DNA of 10,679 bases from an uncultured Alphaproteobacteria bacterium (GTDB taxonomy: Bacteria; Pseudomonadota; Alphaproteobacteria; RF32; CAG-239), in the NCBI GenBank assembly GCA_910577205.1, contig CAJTMA010000025.1:1-10679 (forward strand). Direction: 5' to 3'. Both the position numbers and the translations under genes were made by a program. The notes beneath the pieces were generated by a model. It made no database searches, was not told where the DNA came from, and saw nothing but the letters and a program-made list of their open reading frames with translations. Of the stretch, positions 1-6,150 are shown piece after piece; the first letter of the stretch is position 1; the number at the start of each line of letters is the position of its first letter.

Positions 1-186
1 CAGATTGATGCCTCTTTGACGCTTTTGAAAGGCTATAGCGCCACGACAGTAAAGAATGATTATTATTGGTCCTCTACTGAGAACGGTAATAGCGTCGCGT
101 GGTTATTCGGTATGAGTAATGGTAGCAGGGACAGCAGCATTAAGAACCTTAGCAATTACTCCGTCAGGCCGGTTCTCGCTTTTTAA
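1..186 (+). CDS. C-terminal fragment of a Fib_succ_major/DUF1566-like exported protein
   Basis: The frame is open from the first base of the window to a TAA at 184-186, giving 61 residues; the start lies outside the window. The fragment has the segment YYWSSTE, then an aromatic and glycine/serine-rich stretch, and ends in SVRPVLAF. This WSSTE...VRPVLAF ending is typical of the 'Fibrobacter succinogenes major paralogous domain' and related DUF1566 C-lectin-like domains, which commonly form the C-terminal module of exported or surface proteins in gut bacteria. The rest of the protein, including any signal peptide or lipobox, cannot be seen, so no function beyond a probable extracellular or binding module is claimed. 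A strong terminator follows 20 bases after the stop. Family recognition rests on the motif ending only. Confidence 0.75.
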   Translation, partial: QIDASLTLLKGYSATTVKNDYYWSSTENGNSVAWLFGMSNGSRDSSIKNLSNYSVRPVLAF

Positions 187-197
187 GATTGTCTTGT

Positions 198-235
198 AAA
201 AAAAACAAGCCCGGGAGTTCCGGGCTTTTTCTTTT
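198..235. terminator. Bidirectional rho-independent terminator
   Basis: A perfect 8-bp stem (AAGCCCGG at 207-214 and CCGGGCTT at 220-227) with a 5-base loop is flanked by an A-run at 198-205 and a T-rich run at 226-235. The T-run serves the plus-strand fragment ending at 186, and the A-run becomes a U-run for gltX arriving on the minus strand. It closes both converging transcripts. Confidence 0.9.
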
Positions 236-239
236 AAGG

Positions 240-1571
240 TTATGCAGCAATTCCGCGCAGGCGTTGCAGGGCTTTTTCTCGGCCAATCAGCGGCAACAGG
301 ATTTTTAATTCCGGTCCGTTTTCCTGTGCCGTCAGGGCTTTGCGGATGGGATGAAACAGTTCCCTGCCCTTTTTGCCGGACTGTTCTTTCACCAAGTTAA
401 TCCATTGATTCCAAGTTTCCTGTGTCCAAGGTTCTGGCGGCAGCAATTCGGCGGCCAAATCAGTCAAGGCTTTATCCTCAATTAACGGTGTGACTTTTTG
501 ATAGCAGACATCTGCCCAACCAGAAACATCGGCAACTACATTCAGGTTGGCTTTTACAGCCTCCCAAAATGTTTCATCGACATTTACCCGTTCACTGACT
601 TGCGCAAAAGGCAAGCCATGCACCAATTTGGTATTGAAATGTTTCAATTCTTCTTCATCAAATTTGGGCTGGGCACGACCGATTTTAGAAAAATCCAGAC
701 TTTGTGCCAAGCTCTCCAAATCATAAAAAGGCTCAATAGCCTCCGAAGTGCCAAGCTTTGCCAAGAAAGAGCTGATCGCCATAGCTTCCACCCCTTCGGC
801 ACGCAATTCACTGACACCAAGGCTACCCAGACGTTTGGATAATTTTCCCTCTTTGCCTGTCAACAACGGCAAATGAGCAAAAACAGGAACTTTGCCGCCC
901 AAGGCCTCAAACATCTGAATTTGTGAGGCGGTATTGGTCACATGGTCTTCACCGCGGACAATATGGGTAATGCCAAAGTCAACATCGTCAATCACTGACG
1001 GCAGATGATACAGAAAGCTTCCGTCTTCACGGATAATAATCGGATCGCTCAATTTATCAGCTTCATATTTTACTTCGCCGCGCACCATATCATCCCATTT
1101 AATTTCGCCGGGAAGCAGTTTAAAACGATAATGCGGGCGGCGACCCTCGGCCTCAAAACGCGCAATATCTTCCACAGTATAGCTCAAAGCCTGACGGTCA
1201 TAAATCGGCGGCAGCCCCTTAGCCAAAGCACGTTTGCGTTTGAACTCCAGTTCTTCCGGGGTTTCATAGCAAGGGTAAATACGGCCGTCAGCTTTTAACT
1301 TTTCGGTCACTTCATTATAGCGATCCGCACGAGCCGACTGACGAGCCTCCTCACTCCATGTCAACCCAAGCCACTGCAGATTGTCACGAATGGCATCTTC
1401 ATATTCCTGTTTGGAACGGAGTTTATCCGTATCATCAATGCGGAGCATAAATGCGCCGCCGAGTTTTTTAGCCCAGAGCCAGTTAAACAATGCCGTACGG
1501 GTGTTGCCGATATGCATAAACCCGGTCGGGCTGGGTGCGAATCTTACTTTCAGGTTATTCATTTTCTTCAT
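240..1571 (-). CDS. gltX: Glutamyl-tRNA synthetase (GluRS, possibly the second alphaproteobacterial type)
   Basis: Class I aminoacyl-tRNA synthetase that attaches glutamate to tRNA in the cytoplasm using ATP. The N-terminus shows FAPSPTG at 11-17, the HIGH-like motif HIGN at 20-23, RIDDTD at 44-49 and HIVRGEDH near 203-210. The KMSKS-like loop is KLSKR at 243-247. The helical anticodon-binding region fills the C-terminal third. At 443 residues it is somewhat shorter than E. coli GluRS. In the region where some GluRS carry a Cys4/Cys3His zinc site only Cys101 is present (YPCYET), so that zinc site is probably absent. Many alphaproteobacteria carry two gltX genes and lack GlnRS, making Gln-tRNA through GatCAB; whether this copy charges tRNA-Glu, tRNA-Gln or both cannot be told here. 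The annotated start is Met1. Met4 (1562) is an alternative start and leaves a better purine-rich spacer, because no Shine-Dalgarno sits properly upstream of Met1. It lies downstream of elbB, 67 bases away, with its own predicted promoter. Confidence 0.96.
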   Translation of the reverse strand: MKKMNNLKVRFAPSPTGFMHIGNTRTALFNWLWAKKLGGAFMLRIDDTDKLRSKQEYEDAIRDNLQWLGLTWSEEARQSARADRYNEVTEKLKADGRIYPCYETPEELEFKRKRALAKGLPPIYDRQALSYTVEDIARFEAEGRRPHYRFKLLPGEIKWDDMVRGEVKYEADKLSDPIIIREDGSFLYHLPSVIDDVDFGITHIVRGEDHVTNTASQIQMFEALGGKVPVFAHLPLLTGKEGKLSKRLGSLGVSELRAEGVEAMAISSFLAKLGTSEAIEPFYDLESLAQSLDFSKIGRAQPKFDEEELKHFNTKLVHGLPFAQVSERVNVDETFWEAVKANLNVVADVSGWADVCYQKVTPLIEDKALTDLAAELLPPEPWTQETWNQWINLVKEQSGKKGRELFHPIRKALTAQENGPELKILLPLIGREKALQRLRGIAA

Positions 1572-1593
1572 CCGTCAATTAAACTTTAGGGGG

Positions 1594-1622
1594 ATAATAA
1601 ACACATCTGCCCTTAAATTCAA
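1594..1622 (-). promoter_or_regulatory. Predicted sigma-70 promoter for gltX
   Basis: Reading the minus strand, TTGAAT (1622-1617) is followed by a 17-base spacer and TATTAT (1599-1594), a 4/6 and 5/6 match to the housekeeping consensus at ideal spacing. Transcription would begin near 1587, giving gltX a leader of about 15 bases to Met1 or about 25 to Met4. It lies in the 67-base gap after elbB, so gltX may be made both from here and by read-through from elbB. Motif-based only. Confidence 0.5.
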
Positions 1623-1638
1623 GCGTAAACTGGCGCGG

Positions 1639-2322
1639 TTAGTCCATCAGGCTTATCATTTCATCAATTAAATTCTGCGCGCCACGGCGGATATCTTTAA
1701 TTGACTTCGCCAGCATATAAGCAGGCGTGGTGACAATTTTATTATCTTCATCCACGCAGACATCCAACGCACCTTTCGGTTCGTGTACCGCACCCATTTG
1801 TTCTATTCCTGCGCCGACTGCCTTATCTGTGCCGATTGTTACTTTAACGTGGTGCTTGCCTAAAATCCGGGCAATAACCACCGGAGCAATACACATAGCC
1901 CCAATTACCAAACCGCCGCGATAAGCTGCCTGCACGGCTTTTTCAACTTCACTGTTGACCTCGCACTCTGCCCCTTTGAGCGCAAAATTGCTCCAGTTAG
2001 TTGCTGCGCCAAAACCACCGGGAAAAACTATAGCATCAAATTCCGCAGGGTTAAACTCCGACAAGTCTTTAATGCTGCCTCTGGCTATTCGCGCCGACTC
2101 TGCCAAAACATTGCGGTTATCATCATCACCGGCCAAAGCGGTTGCCTGCCCGGTGAAGTGGTCGACCGTTTTGGCCTGCCAGGTATTGGGGGCAAAACAC
2201 TGGTATTCGGCACCGACCTCATCAATTGCCAACAGCGCCATAACGGCCTCGTGGATTTCACTGCCGTCAAATACGCCGCAGCCAGATAAAACAACGGCAA
2301 AACGCGCAACAGAATTATTCAT
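1639..2322 (-). CDS. elbB: ElbB-like isoprenoid biosynthesis glyoxalase (class I glutamine amidotransferase-like fold)
   Basis: A 227-residue protein of the ElbB family, a DJ-1/PfpI/GATase1-like fold. E. coli ElbB has been linked to isoprenoid synthesis and shows weak glyoxalase (glutathione-independent) activity; the physiological role is still uncertain. Visible hallmarks are LSGCGVFDGSEIHE at 12-25 with the conserved Glu22, FPGGFGAA at 100-107, and the nucleophile elbow GAMCIAP at 141-147 with Cys144 as probable catalytic thiol. Length matches the family (about 217-230). The ATG at 2320-2322 is preceded on the minus strand by a clear AAGGAG (2331-2336) at 8 bases, which fixes the start. 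It is transcribed ahead of gltX and divergently from the M16-ispH operon, so two genes with an isoprenoid connection (elbB and ispH) flank the same promoter region. Confidence 0.93.
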   Translation of the reverse strand: MNNSVARFAVVLSGCGVFDGSEIHEAVMALLAIDEVGAEYQCFAPNTWQAKTVDHFTGQATALAGDDDNRNVLAESARIARGSIKDLSEFNPAEFDAIVFPGGFGAATNWSNFALKGAECEVNSEVEKAVQAAYRGGLVIGAMCIAPVVIARILGKHHVKVTIGTDKAVGAGIEQMGAVHEPKGALDVCVDEDNKIVTTPAYMLAKSIKDIRRGAQNLIDEMISLMD

Positions 2323-2352
2323 ATTTTTTTCTCCTTTTTGAAGAATTAGCTG

Positions 2353-2381
2353 TTGTAAAAATACAATATGAATTGTATAAG
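2353..2381 (+). promoter_or_regulatory. Predicted promoter for the M16-ispH-AlbA_2-rnhA operon
   Basis: TTGTAA at 2353-2358, a 17-base spacer and TATAAG at 2376-2381 (4/6 and 5/6 to the sigma-70 consensus). The start point would be near 2388, about 34 bases before the M16 start codon. The spacer contains most of a perfect inverted repeat (2361-2378), which would place a bound protein across the -10. Confidence 0.5.
2361..2378. repeat. Perfect 7-bp inverted repeat within overlapping divergent promoters (candidate operator)
   Basis: ATACAAT (2361-2367), four central bases, then ATTGTAT (2372-2378), an exact inverted repeat. It lies between the -35 and -10 of the plus-strand promoter and covers the -10 of the minus-strand one. 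A dimeric repressor bound here could control both elbB and the M16-ispH operon. The region is AT-rich, so a chance palindrome is possible. Confidence 0.4.
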
Positions 2382-2402
2382 TAGAAGACTAAATAAAGTA
2401 AA
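2374..2402 (-). promoter_or_regulatory. Predicted promoter for elbB
   Basis: On the minus strand TTTACT (2402-2397) is followed by 17 bases and TATACA (2379-2374), each 4/6 to consensus. It would start transcription near 2367. Its -10 overlaps the -10 of the opposing promoter (2376-2381), so the two directions would probably compete for polymerase. Motif-based prediction. Confidence 0.35.
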
Positions 2403-2421
2403 CTGTAGAAATGGATAACAT

Positions 2422-3690
2422 ATGCTGTCAAAAATTACAACCCTTGCTAACGGACTACGAATTATCACATCATCCCGGCCAGAGTTTGAAACAGTCTCTC
2501 TGGGAATCTGGATTAAAACAGGTTCCGCGTTTGAAACTGAAGACATGAACGGGATATCGCATTTTCTCGAACATATGGTGTTTAAAGGCACAACCTCTCG
2601 TTCTGCCTTAGAAATCTCCGAACAATTTGAAGATGTCGGCGGCCAGTCTAATGCCTATACTGCCAGAGAGTTTACTTCTTTTTATGCAAAGATGCTGAAA
2701 GGCGATGTGGAACTGGCGATTGATATTCTGGCTGACCTGATTACCAATGCCACATTCCCGGAAGATGAGCTGGTTAAAGAGCAAGAAGTCGTCGTTCAGG
2801 AAATTAAGCAGACGATTGATACGCCTGATGATATTATTTTTGACTTCTTACAGGAACAGGCTTTTCCGAATCAGCCGCTGGGACGCACAATTTTAGGCCC
2901 GGCCGAAAAAGTTCGCTCTTTTGACAAAGAAACGCTGCGTCGCTATCTGAGCTCCAATTATGCCGGGGAAGACATGGTGGTCTGCGCTGTCGGCAATATT
3001 AAGCATGAAGACTTTGTTAAAATGGTGGAAAAACGCCTTGGCAAGATTCAGCCTAAGACGAACTTTACGCCGGCCAAGCAAGAATACAAAGGCGGTTTTT
3101 ATGCCGAAAAACGCGACATTGAGCAAGTTCATGCTGTTTTGGCTTTTGAAGGCGTCAAATATGATTGCGATTCATATTATCCGTGCATGGTTTTCTCAAC
3201 GATTTTTGGCGGCGGTATGTCTTCAAGACTGTTTCAGGAAATCCGTGAAAAGCGCGGCTTGGTTTACACTGTTTACAGTTTTGCAAACTCTCATACTCAG
3301 ACCGGATTGTTTGGCATTTATGCCGGAACAACCAACAAAGAATTAAAAGAGTTGATGCCGGTTATTTGCGAAGAAATCCGCAAAATCCGCGATTTTAAGG
3401 TGACGGAAAAAGAACTTAAACGCGCCAAGACCCAATTAAAAGCAAGTATGCTGATGGCTTTGGAAAGCTCCTCTTCTTCTGCGGAAGTATTGGCCAGACA
3501 ACTGCTGTTATTCAATCGCATTATTCCGGTGGAAGAAATGGTTGAGCGCGTGGAAAAGGTCACGACCGAAGATGTTCAAAATGCTGCCAGACAGATTTTC
3601 TCCAGTATGCCGACTTATACGCTGGTGGGGGATATTGACGGGCATCCCGAATATGACGAAATCAAGCGCTTGATTAATCAACAGAGTTAA
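2422..3690 (+). CDS. M16 family zinc peptidase (mitochondrial-processing-peptidase-like)
   Basis: A 422-residue metalloprotease of family M16 (pitrilysin/insulinase clan). The inverted zinc motif HFLEH at 47-51 supplies His47 and His51 as zinc ligands and Glu50 as catalytic base. Glu127 in VVVQEIKQ is the likely third ligand, at the distance expected for the family. The second half carries the conserved block MSSRLFQEIREKRGLVY near 268-284, the inactive-half signature that helps substrate binding. No signal peptide is seen, as is usual for the single-domain bacterial enzymes related to the mitochondrial processing peptidase beta subunit and to Bacillus YmxG. Substrates in bacteria are not established, so a processing or peptide-clearing role is inferred. 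A weak GGAT (2413-2416) lies 5 bases before the ATG. First gene of a plus-strand operon; ispH follows after 2 bases. I recall this gene sitting next to thrC in many alphaproteobacteria; thrC is not here. Confidence 0.94.
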   Translation: MLSKITTLANGLRIITSSRPEFETVSLGIWIKTGSAFETEDMNGISHFLEHMVFKGTTSRSALEISEQFEDVGGQSNAYTAREFTSFYAKMLKGDVELAIDILADLITNATFPEDELVKEQEVVVQEIKQTIDTPDDIIFDFLQEQAFPNQPLGRTILGPAEKVRSFDKETLRRYLSSNYAGEDMVVCAVGNIKHEDFVKMVEKRLGKIQPKTNFTPAKQEYKGGFYAEKRDIEQVHAVLAFEGVKYDCDSYYPCMVFSTIFGGGMSSRLFQEIREKRGLVYTVYSFANSHTQTGLFGIYAGTTNKELKELMPVICEEIRKIRDFKVTEKELKRAKTQLKASMLMALESSSSSAEVLARQLLLFNRIIPVEEMVERVEKVTTEDVQNAARQIFSSMPTYTLVGDIDGHPEYDEIKRLINQQS

Positions 3691-3692
3691 TA

Positions 3693-4610
3693 ATGGATGT
3701 CTATTTAACAGCTCCACGCGGCTTTTGCGCCGGCGTTCGCCGGGCAATTGCCATGGTGGAAGACGCTTTACTCAAGCATGGTGCTCCGGTTTATGTCCGG
3801 CATGAAATCGTGCACAACAAACACGTTATTGCCGATTTGGAAGCTAAAGGCGCTGTTTTTATAGAAGAACTGAACGAAGCTCCCGATAACCGTCCGGTTG
3901 TTTTTTCAGCACACGGCGTCAGCCTTGATGTTTTTAAAGAAGCTCAAAGGCGCGGCATGATGGTTATTGATGCCACCTGCCCGTTGGTAGAAAAAGTCCA
4001 TAAACGCATTAAACTTTTTGATGAGGCTGGGCTGGAGATTATTGTTATCGGCAAACAAAATCATCCGGAAATTATCGGTACTATCGGCCAGCTGGACAAA
4101 GCTCGCAAAGTTCATGTTATCTATTCCTTAGAAGAAGCACAAAAACTTGACATTTCTGATGGGGCGGCCGTCGGTTTTGTGACGCAGACGACCTTATCCG
4201 TTGATGACACCAAAGAAATTATTGCCTGCCTTAAGCAGCGTTTTCCGAATATTCAAGGGCTGGACAGGGCTGACATCTGTTATGCTACAACCAACCGTCA
4301 GGCTGCTGTCAGGGAATTAGCCCAAGCAACGCCGAATATTGTGATTTTAGGCTCAAAAAATTCTTCAAACTCCAGACATCTTTGCGAATCGGCTTTTAAG
4401 CATGGCGCACAAAACGCATGGCTGATTGACGATTATCACGAACTCGACTGGGCAGAAATCGATAAGCTTTCCAGTCTGGGAATCAGCGCCGGCGCATCTG
4501 CACCGGAGTATCTGGTGGAGAATCTTCTGACGGAATTAAAACGGCGTTATAATAATATTAACATTCAACAGATTATAATGGCTCAGGAAAACGTTAATTT
4601 CAAACTATAG
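3693..4610 (+). CDS. ispH: 4-hydroxy-3-methylbut-2-enyl diphosphate reductase
   Basis: Catalyses the last step of the MEP (non-mevalonate) pathway, reducing HMBPP to IPP and DMAPP with an oxygen-sensitive iron-sulfur cluster in the cytoplasm. All cluster cysteines are visible: Cys12 (GFCAGV), Cys96 (DATCPLV) and Cys196 (ICYATTNRQ). The substrate-binding and acid-base residues His41, His74, His124, Glu126 (NHPEI) and Thr167 fall at essentially the same numbers as in the E. coli enzyme. Length of 305 residues is normal. The C-terminal tail of about 17 residues after the last helix (INIQQIIMAQ...) is not conserved to my knowledge. The ATG starts 2 bases after the M16 stop with only a poor ribosome site, so translational coupling is likely. 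Its presence shows that the organism uses the MEP route. Confidence 0.98.
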   Translation: MDVYLTAPRGFCAGVRRAIAMVEDALLKHGAPVYVRHEIVHNKHVIADLEAKGAVFIEELNEAPDNRPVVFSAHGVSLDVFKEAQRRGMMVIDATCPLVEKVHKRIKLFDEAGLEIIVIGKQNHPEIIGTIGQLDKARKVHVIYSLEEAQKLDISDGAAVGFVTQTTLSVDDTKEIIACLKQRFPNIQGLDRADICYATTNRQAAVRELAQATPNIVILGSKNSSNSRHLCESAFKHGAQNAWLIDDYHELDWAEIDKLSSLGISAGASAPEYLVENLLTELKRRYNNINIQQIIMAQENVNFKL

Positions 4611-4619
4611 CCTTATAAT

Positions 4620-4625
4620 AAGGAG
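4620..4625 (+). promoter_or_regulatory. Strong Shine-Dalgarno for the AlbA_2 gene
   Basis: AAGGAG at 4620-4625 lies 6 bases before the ATG at 4632. It is much stronger than the sites before ispH and rnhA, so this gene is initiated independently rather than by coupling to ispH. The 11-base palindrome CTTATAATAAG (4612-4622) overlaps its first bases. Confidence 0.75.
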
Positions 4626-4631
4626 AGTGGT

Positions 4632-5699
4632 ATGTCCCGCGCCGAGGATATTTTTCAAAAGCTTATTTATTTCGGAGAAGATGCGATTGATGAATACATC
4701 ATGAATCTGCAAACCGAAGAATTGTTTTTGGATTTTAAACAAGCGGTATCTATCGGTAAAAACGGAACTGCCCTGCATAAAGATGACCGCAAGAATCTGG
4801 CAAAATGTATTTCCGGCTTCGGTAATTCTGAAGGCGGCGTGGTTATCTGGGGCGTGGAATGTTCGCGCAATTTGGAAATCGGGGATGTCGCCAAAGCAAA
4901 AGTTAAAGTTAAAAATGTACATCGCTTTTTAAGTTGGTTAGAAAATGCTATTTCCGGCTGTACCATTCCCAGCCATAATAAAGTGCGCAATCATATTATC
5001 AGTTCTGACGAGAATGGCGACGGATTTGTGGCAACATATATTCCCAAATGCGAAATTGCACCGCTGATGTCAACCGTGGGCAATAATATTTATATCCGCT
5101 CCGGTTCTAACAATGTGCCCGCCCCTTATTCGGTTATTGCCGGAATGTTCGGGCGCAGGCCGCAGCCTAATGTTGAATTGGTTATTAAAGACAAATGCCT
5201 GGAAGTTTTGGAAAATGTCGATGAGGATATGCTCTATCCCAAAAGCATTGATAATCCGCCGGAAAAATATGTCAAAATCAGTTTTAATATCCGCGGGCAT
5301 AATGACAGCAATGTGATTGCCCGGGAGCTTTATCTTTCCTGCGCAATTACTTCTGCCGGCGGCGAATATAACAAGGTTCGCTTTTTAAACTATAATCAGA
5401 TGGATTCAATTCCCGGCATTGAAGGCCAGCTGAATATCATCACCCGCCCTGAATTGCGCCTGCCGCCGCGGGGAACTATCCGTTTTACAAATGTTGACAT
5501 TATCCTTTCGCCCTATGCTGAAGAGGATTTTCTGTTGGACGGGGTTATTGGGGCTGATAGCGCCGCGCCGCAAAATTTCCGCATTTATATTCCCAAAAAT
5601 AAACTGCGTTCTTTTGTGGCTAAAGCTTTGCGCGAGGAAGAAGACTGCAACAGTTTAATTAATGAATTTTTCCAAGAATTTATGGTCAGCGAGAAGTAA
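4632..5699 (+). CDS. AlbA_2 (Schlafen AAA_4) domain protein with a C-terminal beta-rich domain
   Basis: A 355-residue protein. Residues about 25-170 look like the AlbA_2 domain (also called Schlafen AAA_4; Pfam PF04326, putative nucleic-acid or ATP binding). The supports are the opening TEELFLDFKQ (28-37), the diagnostic SGFGNSEGGVVIWGV at 61-75, a buried strand VATYIPKC around 133-140, and NNIYIRSGSNNVPAP at 151-165, the usual 'YIR.GS....A' ending. Residues about 180-330 alternate strands (VKISFNIRG, ARELYLSC, GTIRFTNVDI, FRIYIPK) and resemble a beta-sandwich; I do not recognise its family. There is no winged-helix tail of the RecG-like kind found in many AlbA_2 regulators, and no signal peptide. 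The gene sits between ispH (21-base gap) and rnhA (2-base gap), the slot where many alphaproteobacteria keep thrB. Function unknown; a nucleic-acid-linked role would fit both the domain and the coupling to RNase H, but this is inference. Confidence 0.8.
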   Translation: MSRAEDIFQKLIYFGEDAIDEYIMNLQTEELFLDFKQAVSIGKNGTALHKDDRKNLAKCISGFGNSEGGVVIWGVECSRNLEIGDVAKAKVKVKNVHRFLSWLENAISGCTIPSHNKVRNHIISSDENGDGFVATYIPKCEIAPLMSTVGNNIYIRSGSNNVPAPYSVIAGMFGRRPQPNVELVIKDKCLEVLENVDEDMLYPKSIDNPPEKYVKISFNIRGHNDSNVIARELYLSCAITSAGGEYNKVRFLNYNQMDSIPGIEGQLNIITRPELRLPPRGTIRFTNVDIILSPYAEEDFLLDGVIGADSAAPQNFRIYIPKNKLRSFVAKALREEEDCNSLINEFFQEFMVSEK

Positions 5700-5701
5700 C
5701 A

Positions 5702-6142
5702 ATGGCTCGGATTGAAATTTTTACAGATGGCGCTTGTTCGGGAAATCCCGGCCCCGGTGGCTGGGGAGCTCTTCTCCGCTATAAAGATACAGAAAAAGAG
5801 ATGAACGGCGGAGAAGCCGAAACAACCAACAACCGTATGGAGCTGACCGCGGTTATTGAAGCGTTGCAAGCTCTTAAAACACAGTGTGTCATTACCCTTT
5901 ACACGGATAGCCGTTATGTCATGGACGGTGTAAAACAATGGCTGCCAAACTGGAAAAAGAACAACTGGAAAACCGCAAACAAAAAATCTGCGGTTAAAAA
6001 CATTGACCTGTGGCAAAAACTTGACGCTCTCGTTAATCAGCACGAAATCATCTGGGTGTGGGTCAAAGGCCATGCCGGACATCCTGAAAACGAAAGAGTT
6101 GACCAGCTAGCCAGAGAAGCCGCGGCGCAATATCGCAAATAA
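5702..6142 (+). CDS. rnhA: Ribonuclease HI
   Basis: Cytoplasmic endonuclease that cuts the RNA strand of RNA-DNA hybrids, removing R-loops and primer remnants. The 146-residue length and motifs are canonical: FTDGACSGNPGPGGWG at 7-22 with catalytic Asp9, NRMEL with Glu47, TDSRYV with Asp69, and the C-terminal VKGHAGHPENERVD at 121-134 with His124 and Asp134. The basic protrusion (handle) region, rich in Trp and Lys, is present at about 80-99, as in the E. coli enzyme. The start codon lies 2 bases after the upstream stop, with GAGAAG as a modest ribosome site inside the preceding gene, so coupling to the AlbA_2 gene is likely. It is the last gene of the operon and meets the DsbD-like gene tail to tail with 8 bases between; no terminator is visible there. 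Confidence 0.98.
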   Translation: MARIEIFTDGACSGNPGPGGWGALLRYKDTEKEMNGGEAETTNNRMELTAVIEALQALKTQCVITLYTDSRYVMDGVKQWLPNWKKNNWKTANKKSAVKNIDLWQKLDALVNQHEIIWVWVKGHAGHPENERVDQLAREAAAQYRK

Positions 6143-6150
6143 GCCGCAGC
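6143..6150. other. Eight-base tail-to-tail junction of rnhA and the DsbD/ScsB-like gene
   Basis: The two convergent genes leave only 8 bases between their stop codons, too few for an intergenic terminator. Any 3' ends must lie inside the opposite coding region, or depend on Rho, so antisense overlap of the two mRNAs is expected. Confidence 0.8.

Noticed and set aside
498..842. Plus-strand open frame of 114 codons inside gltX
   Set aside because: Antisense to a clear GluRS coding region, with no domain or ribosome-binding support.
4612..4622. CTTATAATAAG palindrome before the AlbA_2 gene as an internal promoter or operator
   Set aside because: It contains TATAAT but no acceptable -35 is found at 16-18 bases, and an 11-base AT-rich palindrome is easily due to chance; it may only influence the adjoining ribosome site.
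5585..6082. Minus-strand open frame of 165 codons opposite the AlbA_2 gene end and rnhA
   Set aside because: It is antisense to rnhA, which has all its catalytic residues; the frame is open as a by-product of codon use.
6122..6147. GCGGC...GCCGC hairpin at the end of rnhA as a terminator
   Set aside because: The stem is only 5 bp with a 16-base loop and is not followed by a T-run on either strand.
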